DNA from: Polaribacter sp.
Lineage (GTDB): Bacteria > Bacteroidota > Bacteroidia > Flavobacteriales > Flavobacteriaceae
Direction of reading: 5' to 3'
Assembly (NCBI GenBank): GCA_029248845.1
Contig: JAQWIO010000124.1
Location: 1 to 35,537, forward strand
Length of the DNA: 35,537 nucleotides
The notes under the pieces were generated by a model, which saw nothing but the letters and a program-made list of their open reading frames with translations, was not told where the DNA came from and ran no database searches. Shown in pieces: positions 30,857 to 35,537 of the stretch. Made by a program: the position numbers and the translations under genes. How positions within the stretch are numbered: the stretch's first letter is position 1; every line of letters starts with the position of its first letter.

Positions 30857-32346
30857 TGGTTCTAGAATATATCATCATCGTAATATACTCAATCGCATTA
30901 TTGCTTATTTTCATGTATGCAATTGCGCAGTTAAACTTGCTCTTTAATTATTTAAAAGCAAGAAAGAAAAAAGATGACTCCATAAAGTTTGACTTCAGCA
31001 ATCCTTCAGAAATCCCTTTTATAACTATACAGCTTCCTGTTTATAACGAATTATATGTTATGGAGCGTTTGTTAAAAAATATTTCTAAATTAGAATATCC
31101 AAGAGAAAAATTAGAAATTCAAGTACTGGATGATTCTACCGATGAGTCTCTAATCACTACCGCAGAACAAGTGAAATTAATTCAAGAAAAAGGAATTGAT
31201 ATTCAACACATCAGACGATCTAACAGACAAGGCTTTAAAGCGGGTGCATTAAAAGAAGGATTGAAAACTGCAAAAGGAGAATTCATTGTCATTTTTGATG
31301 CAGATTTTTTACCAAAATCTGATTGGCTATTTCAAACAATACCCTATTTTAAGAATCCTGAAATTGGGGTTGTCCAAACTAAGTGGGGGCATATTAACAG
31401 AAATTATTCAACACTAACAAAAATTCAAGCTTTTGCTTTGGATGCACATTTTACCCTAGAGCAAGTTGGAAGAAATAGCAAAGGTCATTTTATTAATTTT
31501 AACGGTACTGCAGGTGTTTGGAGAAAAGAATGCATTTATGATGCCGGAAATTGGGAAGGTGACACACTTACTGAAGATTTAGATTTAAGTTACAGAGCAC
31601 AATTAAAAAATTGGAAATTTAAATACTTGTTAGATGTAGAAACACCTGCTGAACTCCCTGTTGTCATTAGTGCTGCCAGATCTCAACAATTTAGATGGAA
31701 CAAAGGGGGAGCTGAGAATTTTCAAAAAATGATGAGACGAGTGATCAGTAATAAAAGAGTTCCTTTTAGAACGAAAATTCATAGTTTACTACATTTGCTT
31801 AATAGCTCTATGTTTACCTGTATTCTACTGGTGGCAGTTCTAAGTATCCCTATGTTGTACATTAAAAACGAATACGCTCATTTAAAAAATTACTTCTATA
31901 TAATGAGTTTTTTCGTTATAAGTTCTTTGATATTTTTTATTTGTTATTGGCACATGTTTAAAAATATCTATGGTGGGGGATTTCTAAAATTCATCAGATA
32001 TATTGGGGCATTTTTCACATTCTTTTCTATTGCAATGGGTTTTTCATTACATAATACAATAGCTGTTTTAGAAGGGCATTTTGGGAAAAAAAGTGAATTT
32101 GTAAGAACTCCAAAATTTAATATTAGTACGATTAAAGACAAATGGAAGAGAAACAAATACATTAAGAAAAAGCCTTCAATTCATGTTGTTTTGGAAGGAT
32201 TACTAGCGCTTTACTTTATCTTTGGAATGTATAGTGCATTTATTGTAGGAAACCAAGGGGGAGACTTTGGTTTATTTCCATTCCATTTTATGCTTTTTGC
32301 AGGCTTTAGTTATGTATTTTTTAAATCAATTTTTTCCAAAGCCTAG
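30856..32346 (+). CDS. Processive-type membrane glycosyltransferase family 2 (cellulose-synthase-like)
   Basis: A 496-residue GT2 enzyme with an N-terminal membrane helix (about 4-25), a cytoplasmic catalytic domain and about four C-terminal membrane segments. The D,D,D,QxxRW set is complete: DD at 92-93, DAD 148-150, TED 239-241 and QQFRW 277-281. Such enzymes make beta-linked glycans or glycosylate lipids (cellulose, hyaluronan, glucosylceramide or glucomannan synthases); the product is not predictable. No PilZ domain is seen. It begins with GTG, overlapping the previous stop by one base, and its own stop overlaps the next GTG in the same way. Confidence 0.9.
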   Translation: MVLEYIIIVIYSIALLLIFMYAIAQLNLLFNYLKARKKKDDSIKFDFSNPSEIPFITIQLPVYNELYVMERLLKNISKLEYPREKLEIQVLDDSTDESLITTAEQVKLIQEKGIDIQHIRRSNRQGFKAGALKEGLKTAKGEFIVIFDADFLPKSDWLFQTIPYFKNPEIGVVQTKWGHINRNYSTLTKIQAFALDAHFTLEQVGRNSKGHFINFNGTAGVWRKECIYDAGNWEGDTLTEDLDLSYRAQLKNWKFKYLLDVETPAELPVVISAARSQQFRWNKGGAENFQKMMRRVISNKRVPFRTKIHSLLHLLNSSMFTCILLVAVLSIPMLYIKNEYAHLKNYFYIMSFFVISSLIFFICYWHMFKNIYGGGFLKFIRYIGAFFTFFSIAMGFSLHNTIAVLEGHFGKKSEFVRTPKFNISTIKDKWKRNKYIKKKPSIHVVLEGLLALYFIFGMYSAFIVGNQGGDFGLFPFHFMLFAGFSYVFFKSIFSKA

Positions 32347-33698
32347 TGTCTTTTTTTACAAAATATAAAGATGTGCTTCTCATACTGATTAGCGCTGTAC
32401 TTTATTTTGTGTTTGCCTATTTCCTGGAAAGAACTGAATTTAAAACATTGCTTTTTTTGTGGTATTCTCTTTTTGGCTGTTTTTATCTCTTGATAAATAG
32501 CAAGACCATTAATACTTCAACTTTAATTGCATTGGTGCTTTTTTTTAGGATTCTCTTTCTCTTTGCAATTCCTAATTTATCACAGGATTTTTATAGGTTT
32601 ATTTGGGATGGACGTATGATTTTAGAGGGAATCAATCCGTATTTATCATTCCCTAAAACATATATCAAACAAAGCATACAACCCATTCACGACGCATATC
32701 ACCTCTACAGTGGCATGGGTGAATTGAACGGAAGTCATTACACAAATTACCCGCCCATAAATCAGCTATGTTTTTTCTTTGCTGCGTTGTTTGCTGGTAA
32801 AAGTATTTTTGGGAGCATCATTGTTTTAAAGGTCATCATTATTAGCGCTGATATGGGAATTTTATATTTTGGTACAAAACTTTTAAAAAGACTACACTTA
32901 CCCATAAGAAATATCTTTTGGTATGCTCTAAATCCATTTATAATTATAGAAATGACGGGGAATTTACATTTTGAGCCCGTAATGATTTTTTTCTTAATAT
33001 GGAGTTTGTATACCTTGTACAAGCAACAATGGATTTTGGCTGCAATTCTTCTTGCCTGCTCAATTTCAGTAAAACTGATTCCATTATTAATGCTACCCTT
33101 ATTTTACCAATGGTTTGTGAGAAAAGATCAAAATTGGATTACAAGTTTTAAAAAATTAAGTCTTTTTTATACGATTGTTTTATCAACCACATTTCTTTTA
33201 TTTTTACCTTTCTACACCCCGGAATTTCTAAAAAACTATAGCAGTTCTATAAGTTTATGGTTTCAAAATTTTGAATTTAACGGAAGCTTTTACTACATAT
33301 TTAGAAAAATTGGATACTATTTTAGTGGTTATAATGAAATTGCTCTTATTGGAAAAATAACTCCTCTCCTAACATTTATATTTTTGATGATTATAACTTT
33401 TGTAAGAAAAAACAACACAATGATAGCATTCATTACTGTTTCATTATTTGGACTCTGTTTTTATTATTTCACAGCATCAACTGTGCATCCTTGGTATCTG
33501 GCAACTCCTTTATTTTTATCAATTTTCACAAAATATCGTTTCCCAATTATTTGGACTATCGTTGTTATTTTTAGCTATCAAGCATATGTAAATGTACCTT
33601 CAAAAGAAAACTTATGGTGGATAAGTGTAGAGTATTCTATACTGTATGGTTTTCTTCTTTTCGAACTTCGAAAAACATCCATTAAAATAAAGTTATAA
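32346..33698 (+). CDS. GT-C-type membrane glycosyltransferase (GT87/mannosyltransferase-like)
   Basis: A 450-residue protein with about ten or more hydrophobic segments. After the first membrane helices comes SQDFYRFIWDGR (79-90) followed by GINPYLSFP, the acidic first periplasmic loop that is the signature of polyprenyl-phosphate-dependent GT-C mannosyltransferases. A MTGNLHFEPVM motif occurs near residues 203-213. It likely uses a lipid-phosphate sugar made by the first gene of this operon and acts at the outer face of the inner membrane. GTG start overlapping the previous stop (TAGTG). Confidence 0.83.
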   Translation: MSFFTKYKDVLLILISAVLYFVFAYFLERTEFKTLLFLWYSLFGCFYLLINSKTINTSTLIALVLFFRILFLFAIPNLSQDFYRFIWDGRMILEGINPYLSFPKTYIKQSIQPIHDAYHLYSGMGELNGSHYTNYPPINQLCFFFAALFAGKSIFGSIIVLKVIIISADMGILYFGTKLLKRLHLPIRNIFWYALNPFIIIEMTGNLHFEPVMIFFLIWSLYTLYKQQWILAAILLACSISVKLIPLLMLPLFYQWFVRKDQNWITSFKKLSLFYTIVLSTTFLLFLPFYTPEFLKNYSSSISLWFQNFEFNGSFYYIFRKIGYYFSGYNEIALIGKITPLLTFIFLMIITFVRKNNTMIAFITVSLFGLCFYYFTASTVHPWYLATPLFLSIFTKYRFPIIWTIVVIFSYQAYVNVPSKENLWWISVEYSILYGFLLFELRKTSIKIKL

Positions 33699-33764
33699 AT
33701 AATCAATTTTCGCACTTATATAAAGAGATTTTTGTATTTTAGGCATCTACTTTTGAATTAAATT

Positions 33765-34793
33765 ATGAAAAGACTCACTATAAAAGACATTGCAAAGGAA
33801 TTTAATGTTTCTATATCTACTGTTTCTAAAGCTCTAAACGATAGTTATGAAATTAGTGTGAGTACAAAAGAAAAGATTCAAAAATATGCAAAAAAAAATA
33901 ACTACAAACCCAATTTTAATGCGTTAAGTTTAAAAAATAGACAAACAAAAACCATAGGGATTATCATTCCAAATATGCTAAACTATTTTTTTGCTCAAGT
34001 TTTTAACGGTATTGAAAAAGTAGCCAACAAAAGGGGGTATAAAATAATTTCATGTATTTCCAATGAATCTTTTAAAAAAGAAGTTGAAACCATCGAAATG
34101 TTATCAAACGGAAGTATAGATGGTTTTATTTTGTCTTTGGCAGAAGAAACGGTTTCTAAAAATAATTTCACTCATTTTAAGGAAGTACTAGATAACGGGA
34201 CCCCAATTGTGATGTTCGATAGAGTTGCCGAGAATTTAAAATGCGATAAAGTTGTTACAGATAATTTTGATAGTGCTAGGAGGACAGTGGGGTATTTGGT
34301 TAAATCAGGACATCAAAATATTGCATTTATCTCTACTATAAATAACCTAGAAATTGGAAGAAGAAGACAATTAGGATATTTAAAAGGATTAGAAGACTAC
34401 AATTTAAAAGTTGAAAAGAATCTCATCATAAATATCGATGATGACTATAAAAATTATGAAAAAATTTTAGAACCTATTTTTAAAAATAACACCATCGATA
34501 GTGTGATTGCAACCGACGAATCATCTGCAATTGCAGCAATGAAAGTTGCAATTAAAAAAGGACATAAAATTCCTGAAAATTTTTCTGTTATTTCTTTTTC
34601 TAATGGGATTTTAGCTAGGCACTCAAGTCCAAAAATGACAACGGTTAGTCAGCATGGAAAAATTATGGGAGAAAAAGCTGCTGAAATGCTTATCAATAGA
34701 TTAGAGGATAAAACTGAAGAAAAAAAGAAACCTAAAACAATTGTTGTTAAAACCGATTTAGTAGAAAGAAATTCTACTAAAAAAATATTATAA
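33765..34793 (+). CDS. LacI-family transcriptional regulator
   Basis: DNA-binding regulator of 342 residues. The N-terminal helix-turn-helix reads LTIKDIAKEFNVSISTVSKALN (4-25), followed by the hinge helix region KPNFNALSLKNR, and then a periplasmic-binding-protein-like effector domain (about 60-335) with TIGIIIPNMLNYFFAQVFNGIE and SVIATDESSAIAAMKVA. The effector is probably a sugar or sugar phosphate, as is usual for the family; no operator was identified. It is 24 bases upstream of the HAD phosphatase gene, a possible co-transcribed partner or target. Confidence 0.94.
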   Translation: MKRLTIKDIAKEFNVSISTVSKALNDSYEISVSTKEKIQKYAKKNNYKPNFNALSLKNRQTKTIGIIIPNMLNYFFAQVFNGIEKVANKRGYKIISCISNESFKKEVETIEMLSNGSIDGFILSLAEETVSKNNFTHFKEVLDNGTPIVMFDRVAENLKCDKVVTDNFDSARRTVGYLVKSGHQNIAFISTINNLEIGRRRQLGYLKGLEDYNLKVEKNLIINIDDDYKNYEKILEPIFKNNTIDSVIATDESSAIAAMKVAIKKGHKIPENFSVISFSNGILARHSSPKMTTVSQHGKIMGEKAAEMLINRLEDKTEEKKKPKTIVVKTDLVERNSTKKIL

Positions 34794-34817
34794 ATTTAAA
34801 ATTGTTTATTGCCCTTC

Positions 34818-35537
34818 ATGGATCTATCTAGAGTTAAGTTAGTTGTTTCTGATATGGACGGAACCCTACTGAATTCTAATGGAGAGGTTAGTGATTTATT
34901 CTTCAAATTATTTAATCAATTAAAAAACAATAATATTCATTTTTGTGCTGCAAGCGGAAGACAATACAATAGCATTATTCATAAATTAGCCCCCATAAAA
35001 GAGGATATTTTTGTAATCGCTGAAAATGGAGGAATTGTCAAAAAACAAAATACATTATTAGCCTTAAACTCTCTGTCTGCAGAAAAAATAAAAAAAATAA
35101 TTCCTATTTTAAGATCTATAGACAATGCGCACGTAGTTTTGTGTGGGAAAAATCAAGCCTTCGTAGAGTCTAAAAACAAAAAATTTATAGACTTATTCCA
35201 TGAATACTATCACAGCTATAAAATAGTAGCTGATTTGATAAAAATAGCAGATTCTGAAGATTTTTTAAAAATTGCTATTTATCATTTTACTTCATCAGAA
35301 GATTTTATTTACCCAAACCTAAAAGATTTAGAAGATGAATTACTCATTAAAATTTCTGGTAAAAATTGGTTGGACATTTCTGATAAAAAAGCGAATAAAG
35401 GAAATGCATTAAAGAAAGTGCAAAGACTTTTAAGTATTACCAAAGAAGAAACACTTGTCTTTGGAGATTATCACAATGACATAGAAATGCTAAAAGAAGC
35501 CGATTTTAGCTTTGCAATGAAAAATGCCCACGAAGAC
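34818..35537 (+). CDS. HAD-superfamily (Cof-type) phosphatase, 3' end cut off by window edge
   Basis: Phosphatase of the Cof/IIB HAD subfamily, which usually dephosphorylates sugar phosphates or FMN-like molecules. From the ATG at 34818 the frame is open to the window end, 240 residues. Motif I is DMDGT (12-16) with Asp12 as nucleophile, motif II is the AASGR stretch near 45-49, the motif III lysine is in KKANKGNAL, and motif IV is GDYHNDIEML near 222-231. Only the final 20-30 residues seem missing. The close LacI-type regulator upstream suggests a carbohydrate context. Confidence 0.92.
   Translation, partial: MDLSRVKLVVSDMDGTLLNSNGEVSDLFFKLFNQLKNNNIHFCAASGRQYNSIIHKLAPIKEDIFVIAENGGIVKKQNTLLALNSLSAEKIKKIIPILRSIDNAHVVLCGKNQAFVESKNKKFIDLFHEYYHSYKIVADLIKIADSEDFLKIAIYHFTSSEDFIYPNLKDLEDELLIKISGKNWLDISDKKANKGNALKKVQRLLSITKEETLVFGDYHNDIEMLKEADFSFAMKNAHED

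Overview
The window is AT-rich, gene-dense and reads as chromosome of a marine member of the Flavobacteriaceae (Bacteroidota), for example a Polaribacter- or Tenacibaculum-like organism; the genus is inference. Support comes from the Bacteroidota gene order of the division/cell-wall cluster, repeated matches to the Bacteroidota -7 promoter element TAnnTTTG, few Shine-Dalgarno sequences, a murE with the DNPR motif of meso-diaminopimelate ligases, and an arsenosugar gene set, a trait associated with marine bacteria and algae. No rRNA, tRNA, CRISPR array, phage or transposase gene was seen.

Region 1 (1-12905, minus strand) is a dcw cluster transcribed mraZ, rsmH, ftsL-like, ftsI, murE, mraY, murD, ftsW, murG, murC, ftsQ, ftsA (ftsA cut by the left edge). 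Genes overlap or lie within about 10 bases of one another, so it looks like one transcription unit. It makes UDP-MurNAc-pentapeptide precursors, lipid I and lipid II, and the septal synthase with its partners. Upstream of mraZ are three 10-bp-spaced TGGTAAA repeats that look like a MraZ operator, next to a perfect 13-bp inverted repeat. murE has no ATG and seems to start at CTG.

Region 2 (13107-21641) holds housekeeping genes: an alpha/beta hydrolase, GTPase engB, an RluA-type pseudouridine synthase, a nitroreductase, a penicillin-acylase-family Ntn hydrolase, a DegT-type aminotransferase with a Cys-rich insert, galE, a bidirectional terminator and fabD.

Region 3 (21840-30073) starts with a queuosine-precursor transporter and continues with an arsenosugar gene set: AhpD-like protein, radical SAM ArsS, TIGR04282-type glycosyltransferase, purine nucleoside phosphorylase, methyltransferase ArsM and a small MerT-like membrane protein. 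The set is interrupted between the glycosyltransferase and the phosphorylase by about 3 kb of inverted-orientation DNA. This carries two paralogous secreted FN3/DUF1566-type genes (one frameshifted), paired terminators and GC-rich tandem repeats. It ends in a decayed, 5'-truncated second copy of the glycosyltransferase abutting the phosphorylase gene, which is what single-crossover integration of a circle would leave.

Region 4 (30158-35537) is a three-gene glycosyltransferase operon (DPM1-like GT2, processive GT2, GT-C membrane transferase) joined by stop/start overlaps, then a LacI-type regulator and a HAD phosphatase cut by the right edge.
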